Notes under the pieces: model-generated
Told to the model about the DNA's origin: nothing
Database searches by the model: none
Seen by the model: the letters and a program-made list of their open reading frames with translations, nothing else
Assembly (NCBI GenBank): GCA_947568835.1
Contig: OX387606.1
Location: 3,906,001-3,970,000, forward strand
Origin: Protonemura montana
Lineage: Eukaryota; Arthropoda; Insecta; Plecoptera; Nemouridae
DNA: 64,000 nt
Direction: 5' to 3'
Shown: in pieces, positions 39,301 to 45,436 of the stretch
How the letters are laid out: each line of letters starts with the position of its first letter
Numbering within the stretch: position 1 is the stretch's first letter
Made by a program: the position numbers and the translations under genes

Positions 39301-40295
39301 TTCACCAGCGGAGGGGTTTGTTTTTCTTCCTGCTCACAGAAACTGCATCATGGGAAAGCACTCGAGCGTTAAGATCTCGGACCACGCTATGTACTGCTCG
39401 CGCTACGACTGCGATTACTACGTCAGTGATACAAAGGCGAGACTGCCCATTCGCTGGATGGCCTGGGAGAGTTTGCTGTTGGTAAGGAATATTTTCAGGC
39501 TGTAAACCTTATATACCTTACTTCAGTTGCTTTACATTTTTTGTATCTAGTCGCGTCCTGCAACGTTGTAAAGCTTTGAGAATCTAGAGTATGCCTGGCA
39601 CCTCCACCCAGCTGATCTCATAAAAACCTTCCCATTAGAGTCACTACCGTTCCCAACCTTTTTTCTTCAGCTGATACTTAAAAAGACATCTGCTGAAACA
39701 TTTTAAAAACATTTGCTTCATTTATAAGAATCTTGCTGTTTTTTCCTGCTTTTTGTGAGCTTTTTCTTTTTTGTCGAACTTACAACACCATGGTAACGTG
39801 CAAGGTGTTTGAAGCTGTTTGAAAGATATTGGATCTCGAATCGCAGCTAGAAAGTGGTTTTCTTTTTTTCTCTTTCAAAGCTCTAACCTTCATAAGTTTT
39901 TATCTTAAGGCATCCCAAGGTCATGCTGTCATATAATTTCAATAAACTCGCTCATCTGTCTCACCGTCTGCTGTCCTGTTTTCAACCCCCAGGGCAAGCA
40001 AAGTCCGAAGAGCGACGTTTGGTCCTTCGCCGTTACCTTGTGGGAGATCCTGATGCTGTGCGGTCAGCAGCCGTTTGCCGAGCTGACCAACGAGCAAGTG
40101 GTCGAGAACAGCAACCACTGGTACCAAAACGACGGTCTTCAACGCTATCTCTCCCGTCCGGTCGCCTGTCCTCGAGAGATCTATGACCTCATGGGCGAGT
40201 GCTGGAAACGACACGAAGAAGACCGACCCCGCTTCGGCGAGATTCATCTGTTCTTGCAGAGGAAGAATCTCGGCTACGTGCCTGCCGACGGGTAG
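21498..40295 (+). CDS. Ddr: Discoidin domain receptor tyrosine kinase, 14 exons, 5' end missing
   Basis: Spliced coding sequence: 21498-21729, 22227-22374, 22511-22663, 22974-23143, 25180-25387, 29321-29461, 29535-29975, 30731-30927, 31779-31931, 32871-32983, 33363-33548, 37632-37724, 39340-39481, 39993-40295. This gives 892 residues plus a stop. Residues below are numbered from the first whole codon at 21499. Discoidin domain 1-125, discoidin-like domain about 127-303, stalk 304-360, transmembrane helix 361-384, cytoplasmic juxtamembrane 385-600, kinase about 600-885. Family members are collagen receptors in the plasma membrane that autophosphorylate on tyrosine. Visible kinase residues: glycine loop GEGGFG 608-613, Lys641, Glu658, HRDLAARN 739-746, then DHA 759-761 where DFG is usual. 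Vertebrate DDR1/DDR2 are about 855-910 residues, so the signal peptide and the start of the discoidin domain (some tens of residues) are missing here. The family call is very secure; which vertebrate paralogue is closer was not resolved. Confidence 0.95.
21730..22226 (+). other. Ddr intron A-B
   Basis: GTAAGC...TTGCAG intron of 497 bases, phase 0. No repeat or nested gene seen. Confidence 0.85.
22227..22374 (+). CDS. Ddr: Ddr exon B: end of discoidin domain
   Basis: Acceptor CTTGTTGCAG ends at 22226; donor GTGAGT starts at 22375. Enters in phase 0 and leaves one base over. Encodes residues 78-126 with [25 protein letters not shown], here given in part: the RVRFIP strand and the [10 protein letters not shown] closing motif. 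Cys115 and Cys123 match the conserved cysteines that close the discoidin fold in DDRs. Confidence 0.93.
22511..22663 (+). CDS. Ddr: Ddr exon C: discoidin-like domain, first part
   Basis: Acceptor TTGGTTGCCAG ends at 22510; donor GTAAGG starts at 22664. Codons are split at both borders. The peptide contains LSYLAPRG, then DNSYDG and GGLGQLTDG, which align with the DDR segment containing an LSY/VSY start, a YDG and GLGQLxDGVxGxDD. This opens the second extracellular (DS-like) domain. Confidence 0.92.
22664..22973 (+). other. Ddr intron C-D
   Basis: GTAAGG...CCGCAG intron of 310 bases. Nothing else seen in it. Confidence 0.85.
22974..23143 (+). CDS. Ddr: Ddr exon D: discoidin-like domain, middle
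   Basis: Acceptor GACCCCGCAG ends at 22973; donor GTGAGA starts at 23144. Encodes [10 protein letters not shown] and then [21 protein letters not shown], matching the DDR pattern VGWxN ... MFEFDRxRxFxxMxVHCNN. The Cys of HCNN is replaced by Ala here (HANN). LNET is a possible N-glycosylation site. Confidence 0.92.
23144..25179 (+). other. Ddr intron D-E
   Basis: Phase 0 intron of 2036 bases ending in an AAG acceptor. One B-box-like sequence (GGGATTCGAA, about 24085) without a partner A box. No coding segment recognised. Confidence 0.8.
25180..25387 (+). CDS. Ddr: Ddr exon E: discoidin-like domain, end
   Basis: Acceptor CCCTTGAAG ends at 25179; it is a weaker AAG acceptor but keeps phase 0. 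Donor GTGAGT starts at 25388. Encodes [16 protein letters not shown], then [18 protein letters not shown], then [11 protein letters not shown]. The last blocks match the DDR sequence V(P/S)xPLxxRxARFLxCxxxF followed by W(L/M)xFSEIxF. The position usually held by Cys is Ile here (LKIQ), which fits the Ala replacement in exon D: both members of a presumed disulfide pair are gone. NVS is a possible N-glycosylation site. Confidence 0.92.
25388..29320 (+). other. Ddr intron E-F with poly(G)/poly(C) tracts
   Basis: Phase 1 intron of 3933 bases separating the ligand-binding ectodomain from the stalk. It contains G-runs at about 26082-26095 and 27315-27346 (32 G) and a C-run at 26653-26666. It also has a CpG-rich block near 26450-26500 and a short GAC-type run near 26900. 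No exon is required here because the phases of E and F match. A small extra stalk exon, symmetric in phase, could be missed. Confidence 0.75.
27315..27346. repeat. Poly(G) tract of 32 bases
   Basis: Thirty-two consecutive G in Ddr intron E-F, the longest homopolymer in the window. Its exact length may be uncertain because such runs are prone to sequencing error. Confidence 0.9.
29321..29461 (+). CDS. Ddr: Ddr exon F: extracellular stalk
   Basis: Acceptor TGGATTGCAG ends at 29320; donor GTACCC starts at 29462. Phase 1 at both ends, so it joins exons E and G in frame. Encodes 47 polar residues starting [10 protein letters not shown] (NMT is a possible glycosylation site) and ending KEITP. The segment lies between the DS-like domain and the transmembrane helix, where DDRs have a poorly conserved stalk. 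The call rests on frame, splice sites and position rather than on sequence similarity. Confidence 0.8.
29535..29975 (+). CDS. Ddr: Ddr exon G: transmembrane helix and juxtamembrane region
   Basis: Acceptor TTCATCCACAG ends at 29534; donor GTGAGT starts at 29976. The helix runs from Tyr361 (29564) to Val384 (29635): 24 mostly aliphatic residues followed by the stop-transfer cluster RRGRKK. The cytoplasmic part is basic and then acidic ([10 protein letters not shown]). It then reads VYHEPYKLL, which resembles the YQEP segment of vertebrate DDR2 and is a likely tyrosine phosphorylation/docking site. The intron before it is only 73 bases, the shortest in the gene. The exon is very rich in CpG and C-ending codons. 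Confidence 0.9.
29976..30730 (+). other. Ddr intron G-H
   Basis: Phase 1 intron of 755 bases. A 17-base sequence is repeated head to tail at 30020-30053, 45 bases after the donor. The rest is CpG-rich with no recognisable element. Confidence 0.8.
30731..30927 (+). CDS. Ddr: Ddr exon H: proline-rich juxtamembrane segment
   Basis: Acceptor CGTTTCACAG ends at 30730; donor GTAGGC starts at 30928. Encodes a Pro-rich stretch ([16 protein letters not shown], then several TP repeats), a plausible SH3 ligand. It is followed by [11 protein letters not shown], which matches the conserved HYAEADIV motif just upstream of the kinase in DDRs. That motif and the exact phase fit make the exon secure despite low complexity. 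Confidence 0.9.
30928..31778 (+). other. Ddr intron H-I
   Basis: Phase 0 intron of 851 bases. It has a short TTTG run near 30960 and no other feature. The open frame of exon H continues 186 bases into the intron, so retention would not truncate at once. Confidence 0.8.
31779..31931 (+). CDS. Ddr: Ddr exon I: entry to kinase domain, glycine loop
   Basis: Acceptor ATCGTAG ends at 31778; using the next AG would drop one Lys. Donor GTAAGC starts at 31932; phase 0 at both ends. Residues 564-614. The second half reads [18 protein letters not shown], close to the DDR pattern FPRxxLxFKEKLGEGQFG. It supplies the ATP-binding glycine loop at 608-613. Confidence 0.93.
31932..32870 (+). other. Ddr intron I-J
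   Basis: Phase 0 intron of 939 bases between the glycine loop and the catalytic-Lys exon. Nothing else recognised. Confidence 0.8.
32871..32983 (+). CDS. Ddr: Ddr exon J: kinase N-lobe with catalytic lysine
   Basis: Acceptor CTCTCTACAG ends at 32870; donor GTAAGA starts at 32984. Begins IHLCEAEG, matching VHLCEVE of DDR kinases. After the insert typical of DDRs (shorter here) it reads LFIVKSL, where Lys641 aligns with the ATP-anchoring Lys of VAVK. The exon ends in a split Lys codon that completes IKKEFLRE with exon K. Confidence 0.92.
32984..33362 (+). other. Ddr intron J-K
   Basis: Phase 2 intron of 379 bases with a C/T-rich acceptor. Nothing else recognised. Confidence 0.8.
33363..33548 (+). 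CDS. Ddr: Ddr exon K: kinase helix C and hinge
   Basis: Acceptor TTTTTCCCCAG ends at 33362; donor GTAGGA starts at 33549. KEFLRE carries the helix-C Glu658. [13 protein letters not shown] and [10 protein letters not shown] match DDR LKDPNIxRLLGVC and DDPLCMITDY without gaps. That places Gln687 at the gatekeeper position, where vertebrate DDRs have Thr. [10 protein letters not shown] matches ENGDLNQFL. The exon ends in a split Ser codon. Confidence 0.93.
33549..35893 (+). other. Ddr intron K-L, unique part
   Basis: The first 2345 bases of the longest Ddr intron (4083 bases in all, phase 2). No exon or mobile element recognised. The rest of the intron is the 67-bp tandem array. Confidence 0.75.
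35894..37602. repeat. 67-bp minisatellite of splice-acceptor copies
   Basis: Twenty-five units of exactly 67 bp (35894-37568), then a 26th that stays similar to about 37602. After that it continues in register, with 8 extra pyrimidine-rich bases, to the true acceptor at 37631. No indel interrupts the 25 units. Variation is confined to a few sites (AACATTC/AACCTTC, AACAATG/AGCAATG, CCGTCGGG/CTGTCGCG, TTTCCAG/TTTGCAG). Every unit contains TTCTTTCACTTTCCAG or a near copy, i.e. a pyrimidine tract and AG, and TCTAAC, a branch-point-like word. Because 67 is not a multiple of three, the open frames of up to 107 codons inside it are by-products. Confidence 0.97.
37632..37724 (+). CDS. Ddr: Ddr exon L: kinase helix E and HRD motif
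   Basis: Acceptor TTCTTCTTGTTGCAG ends at 37631; donor GTAAGT starts at 37725. Encodes [20 protein letters not shown] and HRDLAAR, including catalytic Asp741. The match to [14 protein letters not shown]...HRDLA is almost exact. A 67-bp tandem array abuts this exon's acceptor and resembles its first bases (see the separate entry). Confidence 0.95.
37725..39339 (+). other. Ddr intron L-M
   Basis: Phase 2 intron of 1615 bases, AT-rich. No repeat or coding segment recognised. Confidence 0.8.
39340..39481 (+). CDS. Ddr: Ddr exon M: activation segment with DHA in place of DFG
   Basis: Acceptor TCCTGCTCACAG ends at 39339; donor GTAAGG starts at 39482. The first base completes Arg of HRDLAARN, so Asn746 (metal binding) is present. 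[21 protein letters not shown] aligns gap-free with the DDR activation loop: Asp759 is kept but Phe-Gly is His-Ala. The loop tyrosines 767, 771 and 772 match the Y-x3-YY autophosphorylation cluster. PIRWMAWES follows (APE-equivalent). Confidence 0.95.
39482..39992 (+). other. Ddr intron M-N
   Basis: Phase 0 intron of 511 bases with a pyrimidine-rich 3' end (CTGTTTTCAACCCCCAG). Nothing else recognised. Confidence 0.85.
39993..40295 (+). CDS. Ddr: Ddr exon N: kinase C-lobe and stop
   Basis: Acceptor TTCAACCCCCAG ends at 39992; the TAG stop is at 40293-40295. Encodes [20 protein letters not shown], then [24 protein letters not shown] and [12 protein letters not shown], all at their expected DDR places. 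The usual Gly of DVW(A/S)FG is Ala. The protein ends shortly after helix I with a short tail (GYVPADG). Confidence 0.96.
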   Translation, partial: GKQSPKSDVWSFAVTLWEILMLCGQQPFAELTNEQVVENSNHWYQNDGLQRYLSRPVACPREIYDLMGECWKRHEEDRPRFGEIHLFLQRKNLGYVPADG

Positions 40296-40873
40296 ATATG
40301 GCATGGCGTCCTCGTGCGGGGTAGAGGCGGGTGTTGAACAAGACTCTGGGAATTAGTTGGTTATGCGTATCAAGAGTCTCATTGTGGAGTGTGGCGTTGA
40401 GATATGTCGTCGCAATCTCTTCGCGCTTCGGATGCTGTGGATTCGACGTGTTTTGTTTGTGAATTACATTGTTTTCTCTGTCTTCTCTTACAAATTCACT
40501 CTAGTGTCTTTCTTGCGATGAATGTTTGCCGACGCGCGTGTTGGTGCGCGTCGCAACAAGTGTGTGCGTGCGATTGGGTGCGTAACGAGAGCGTTGTGGT
40601 GCGGATAGCGCGGATCCTGGGTCGCGTCTCAAGAAAATGCCGTGTGCTTTGAACAGGTGTGCGAATAGACTATGACATAGAAGCACCTTAGTGTATATAA
40701 ATCGAATTTTTCACTGAAAATATTAATGCTGATCTATTTTATTGTTTCTTGCATAAAAAAAAAACGTTGATGTGTATTGCAAAAAAAAAATACTTAGTAT
40801 TTAAAATGACCAACTAGCTCAAAGATTTAACGTATTCGAAAGGTAAAATATCAAAGTAGTTGATGGTGTCAAC

Positions 40874-40940
40874 GTCTTAATGATACATTTCATTAAGACT
40901 TAAAGTTGTTGTAGTAATTTTTATGAACCACTTACTACAA
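40874..40940 (+). other. Two adjacent stem-loops in the presumed 3' UTR
   Basis: GTCTTAATGA and TCATTAAGAC (40874-40883, 40890-40899) form a 10-bp perfect stem with a 6-base loop. TTGTAGTAA and TTACTACAA (40909-40917, 40932-40940) form a 9-bp stem with a 14-base loop. Both pair without mismatch and lie 10 bases apart. Function unknown. Confidence 0.5.
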
Positions 40941-41404
40941 TTCTGAGTGTAAGGACAGTTAACTTGATTGCAGAGTTACCATTTACATATCTTTCCTTTT
41001 CGTCTTCGGTTTGTATTTTAATGTAAGAATACGTGGCTTGTTGACACGTGAACCTGAGAATGGTCGCTGAGTTCATGCCGCTAGTTGTAGCCGCCTAGCG
41101 CGAGCTTCGCGAACTAAAATTCCTTTTCTCAACCCGGCAGACACGTTGTTTGGCAAGGAGGACATTTCTTTCCTAACGACTACTTAAATATACCAATAAG
41201 AGATATCAACGCTGGGCTTCCTTGGATGATAAGTGAATGTCAACTTCACCTTCATTGCTGGCTTAAGCTTCACAAGTAGGCAGGCCTAATTAACGAATCC
41301 CGAAGCCGGTACGTACTTGAGTCGTGGGCAATTGTGAACATGTCACAAACCATAGCGAGTGTAGCACCTCGGATTAGTGCTCGGAGATTACAGGGGTAGG
41401 TACT

Positions 41405-41405
<1 letters not shown>

Positions 41406-41458
<53 letters not shown>
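41406..41458. repeat. (GAC)n microsatellite
   Basis: About 17.7 uninterrupted GAC units (53 bases). On the minus strand it reads as poly-Ser in a short open frame with no other support. Confidence 0.98.
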
Positions 41459-41652
41459 AATATGCACTGACAGAAAGTAAACAAAGTAGAAAATCTGAAC
41501 TCACGAGAAAATTACAATTTTCTTTTCTTCCTAAATGAATATAAGTAACGAGATTGATATTTTCTGTACCGCGTTCAAGTATTATACGAAGAGAAACAAA
41601 CGTGTTAATAAGTAATATATCGACGTAATCGGTGTCAATAGCATGTTATTTC

Positions 41653-41658
41653 AATAAA
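41653..41658 (+). promoter_or_regulatory. Candidate poly(A) signal of Ddr
   Basis: AATAAA, the first exact hexamer downstream of the Ddr stop, in an AT-rich context. The assignment is by position only. Confidence 0.3.
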
Positions 41659-41700
41659 AATAGTTGAAAATACACTAAAAAAAAATTAAATTAATAAGAA

Positions 41701-44700
41701 ATCACTGGGATGGAATTGTTATTCGGATTTCGTTGTTGGATTTTGGCCGTTGACGTTTAGGGGTATAGTCCTTCAAAAAAAAAAGCGCCAAGTCGGCCTA
41801 CAATCTGTCGTAGGTGTATACTAACATAGCTATTACCGTGAGATACTAAAAGGTGATAATTTGTTAATTCACTAATGCCCACTCAACGCACACTAACCGT
41901 AGGTAATATGTTGTAAATATATTCAAAGTCATTTCTCGAACGGTTTAATTTCGGTGAGTTGCACGTTCACCAGGAACACAGAGAGCAAACACCGTGTGAT
42001 GTACGATTGTCTAAAAAGTAGAACTGAAACATTCCAGTTGCCACAGGCTTATGATATAATTAAAATATGAATATATAACGAGATGAAAATTAATGATATT
42101 TAATATAAAAATTTAGTGTATAAACACAAATTGTATCTTAACTCTTGAAGACGGAACAGCGTGCGTTGCATAATTTTGTAAAATATTAAGGGAAAGTACT
42201 AATAATTAATGAACTTATTGTCTAGACTATGAAACTCTAGTTGGTAAACGCGTCGCGACAAGCGCGGTTTTTTCTGAGGGCGTTTGTCTCTCTCATTGTT
42301 GCCTCCCGACAATCAACTGTGGGCTGATGGGCTCGCACGCCGGGTCTCTCTAGTCATACGCATTCGACGGCATCACTGCAACAAACTCTGCCATGGTGCA
42401 ATGTGCACTGATTTCGAGCGGGCTAGTATTTGATTTCATCGATTAGTTCTCGAAATGCTTACTGTGTTTTATATTTTCAAGCTAGGTATATTATATTTGA
42501 AGACATAGGTATATTACTGACAATACGTTTTTTTTTTTTTTTTAGCTTGAATATCAAGTTTCAGTATATATGTAATTCTCATGCCAGTCAGAGAAACAAT
42601 TGATTGTTTGTTTGATATAGAAGAAGTTGTATTAATTACTTTGTACTTTTGGCAGCTAAATGTACTTGACAATTAATTCAGTGCACATGGTTTAAATAAT
42701 GATTGCCACAAGACATAAGACAGTCGTGTCACTTCATTTTACGAATCTTATCCGATGTCGTGATTTTTAAATGTGAAATGTTCGCCAAATTTGTGTCAGT
42801 TTCTCACTAATTATTTCGGTCGGATACTCTGGCATTTCATCTTGATGCTAACCAAACTTTAGCCCTTATTTTGCATGATAAATTTCATATAGACATATCA
42901 TATTATTAATTATGATTACCTATTATCATTATTATTACTACACATCAAATTAAATTTGTAGAGAGATATCGCGCACTATTTTACAAGGTAGTTGTAATCA
43001 ACGGTGCCAAAAAAAAAACATTACACATTGTAAAGCTTTTTGTATTTCTCATTAATGTCGATAATAAATTATGTGTTGACGATTTCCCCACGTCCCATTT
43101 AACGGTCGCCTTATAAATGTCCTTATCCTTGCAGATCCAGCTTGTTTTATCCAGCTTAAAAGCATCGAGTCCACAAGTTCAACTGTGTTAAGGTTACAAA
43201 AACCATTTGACTGTAAATAGTAAGAATACCTACACAGACTTGGGTTTAATTACAATTTTAATTGATTCCTCGATAGTTATTTGATAATGACAAAGTATCA
43301 AGCAGATAACTTTTTCTACCAGGTATCAATGCAATAAATAGCAGGTAGCAATCACTAGGTAATTAAAAAAAGGTCACTAACTAACATCTGATTGAGTGTA
43401 CTCGGTACAGTGTGTAGTTGAGCAAGTCAGGAGACGGTCGCTCCTGTTCGAGCTCTCTAGTGTTTTATGTTTTTCTTTTTCGGTATAGATATTCAAAGTG
43501 TGGGGGAAATCAATTTGCTACCACGCTTAGTAGAAGTTCGTTTGACGGCTCAGAGGTTCATCTCATAAAACCTTGTCCGCCGCAGCTGCCTGTTTCGCTG
43601 GACCAATACGATCGTGTACGCCTTAACCCGAACAGGTAATGGTTACAACTTGCATCATGTTCACTCCGGCTTATTCCGCACACTCGTTCATAAGCCGGTG
43701 CTCGTGGTAATGGCACTGGCCTCGTACACTAGTGCCACTGTGAAGAGTCGGCGTCGTGACGGCGTCGAATTCGGGCGCCGCGACGCGACGCGTCTGTCAA
43801 CGTCAACGGGCGTCGAGCGTCGGGTGATGGATGAGTCGTCGGCTAGGCAGGTCGGTGAACCAAACTTACCACGAGTAGCCCCGAACCTAAAAAGCGTCCC
43901 TGCACGTTCACCCTTGCCTCATAGTACGACATATAGCGCGCCGCGTGGTGTGTTTCGGAAACATGCTGGCTACATGGTAAATGCTGTGTGAGAGAGGGCG
44001 AAAAAACCGCAGATTGCATTACTTGCCGATAGGTTTTAATTGTGAATTAATGCACGTGTGGAGTGTAGAGTTTTTTTTCGTTCTCTCGCCCGGGAAACTA
44101 GATGTTTCACATAGCATCGCTTAGCATGCAGCGTGGAGAATGATTGATGACCGAAATCGAGAATCAAGTTTCATCAAATCGAACAAAAGCAGCTTCGATG
44201 TCTGTAATGAAACATCCATTCTATCAAATGAGTATATAAATGAAAATAAAAACGCTTCCAACACAAATAGCGATCGTGATTGATTGATGAATGTGTTTGT
44301 GTCCGGGGTGTGTACTCTCAGCCCTCGTGATAAACCAAATCTGAAATATATAAAATATATTTATACAATTTTAATTTCCTGTCCGCCATGCAACATGCAA
44401 ATTTCGTTTAAAAATTCAAAGCACAAAAGCTTAAGTGAAGTTATAACTAGGTTTCTCACGGTTCAGAGCAGGCCTATGGCGTGAGCGTACGACAATATTG
44501 TTATATATAGGTATTATGATATATACCGTAGGAGGAGGAACCGGTAAGCCATGCAGATCATAACTGAGAAGTATATTCCCGAATTAATTTGCATCTATTA
44601 GCACCGCTAGTCGCTAATGTGGAGCACGCTTTGCCTGCCGCGAAGCCCATTGTCAGCCAACTTTTAAATAAACCTCGCTCGATTTAGTCGCGCGTCGGTC

Positions 44701-44986
44701 GACAGCTCACTATTAATCAGAAACAGCGTCCGCAATTTTATCTCAGATCTCTGTAAAAGAGTTGGAAGCGATGTCAAAAGAATATTAATATCCTATCGGA
44801 TGAAAACATTTGCTTTCCATTTTCTATTCGGCCGCTCAATGAGCTGGGGTGAATAATGTTTAAACACAATTGTTTGCTCATGTGACAAAAAAATGAAGAC
44901 ATCGTTTAAGATTGCTGGCTGAAGACACCGTTTCTGTGCCGCTGTCGGGATATTTCACTTTTTTACTCAAGATAAAGCGTTTAACT
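41701..44986. other. AT-rich intergenic DNA
   Basis: No gene or mobile element recognised. A CpG-rich island-like block (43740-43830) with repeated GTCGGCGTC/GCGACGCGACG words stands out from AT-rich surroundings. Confidence 0.5.
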
Positions 44987-44998
44987 ACCAGAGATAAA

Positions 44999-45424
44999 GC
45001 GAATGGTTTGGCATGTTGGAATCACCGGTTCTTGTGAGATCACCGAACTTAAGCAATACTGCGCTGAGTCAGGTATTAGATGGGTGACCAGTTCTGTACG
45101 GGAGAGAGGCTGGAGGGAAGAAATTTAGTACAGCAACTTCATTCGCCTTGCTTATCAACCTCTCGACAGCATGGATTAGTGGAGGAATCCTGCTGTTCGA
45201 GTTGTACCGTCCTTCGGAAGGGACGTTAAGCTAGTGGTCCCATTGGTTCTCTTTGACAGGAGTAGGCTACGTGCCGGCACCGGTTTTCCCTCCTCCCTTT
45301 TAGGCCAGGTTAGGTTCATCATCATCCTCATCATCATCCACTCATTTACCGACGCCATTAGACCAGTGCCACAGGGCCAGTTGTCAAAACAGTGCGTCGT
45401 TAAACACCACAAATCAATCAATCA
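44999..45424 (+). mobile_element. 5S rRNA-derived SINE, copy 1 (with target-site duplication)
   Basis: The first 100 or so bases resemble 5S rRNA: ACCGGTTCT, GATCACCGAACTTAAGCAA (A-box/intermediate-element region) and GATGGGTGACCA (C-box region), in order and at 5S spacing. A body of about 320 bases shared with two other copies follows (CCGTCCTTCGGAAGGGACG, then GTGCCGGCACCGG). The element ends in a repeated ATCA tail. It is flanked by an identical 12-base target duplication, ACCAGAGATAAA, at 44987-44998 and 45425-45436. It would be transcribed by RNA polymerase III from the internal promoter and moved by an unidentified LINE. There is no coding capacity. Confidence 0.88.
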
Positions 45425-45436
45425 ACCAGAGATAAA

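Larger units (their letters stand above)
40296..41700 (+). other. Probable Ddr 3' untranslated region
   Basis: AT-rich sequence after the stop codon. The first AATAAA after the stop is at 41653, which would give a 3' UTR of about 1.4 kb. Earlier cleavage with a variant signal cannot be excluded. It includes two perfect small stem-loops (40874-40899, 40909-40940) and a GAC run (41406-41458). Confidence 0.4.

Noticed and set aside
41270..41467. Minus-strand open frame with a poly-Ser run
   Set aside because: It is a translation of the (GAC)n microsatellite.
44990..45110. A functional 5S rRNA gene
   Set aside because: Only about the first 100 bases resemble 5S, with many changes, no 5S 3' end and no terminator; the same fused body occurs in two other copies, so it is a SINE head.
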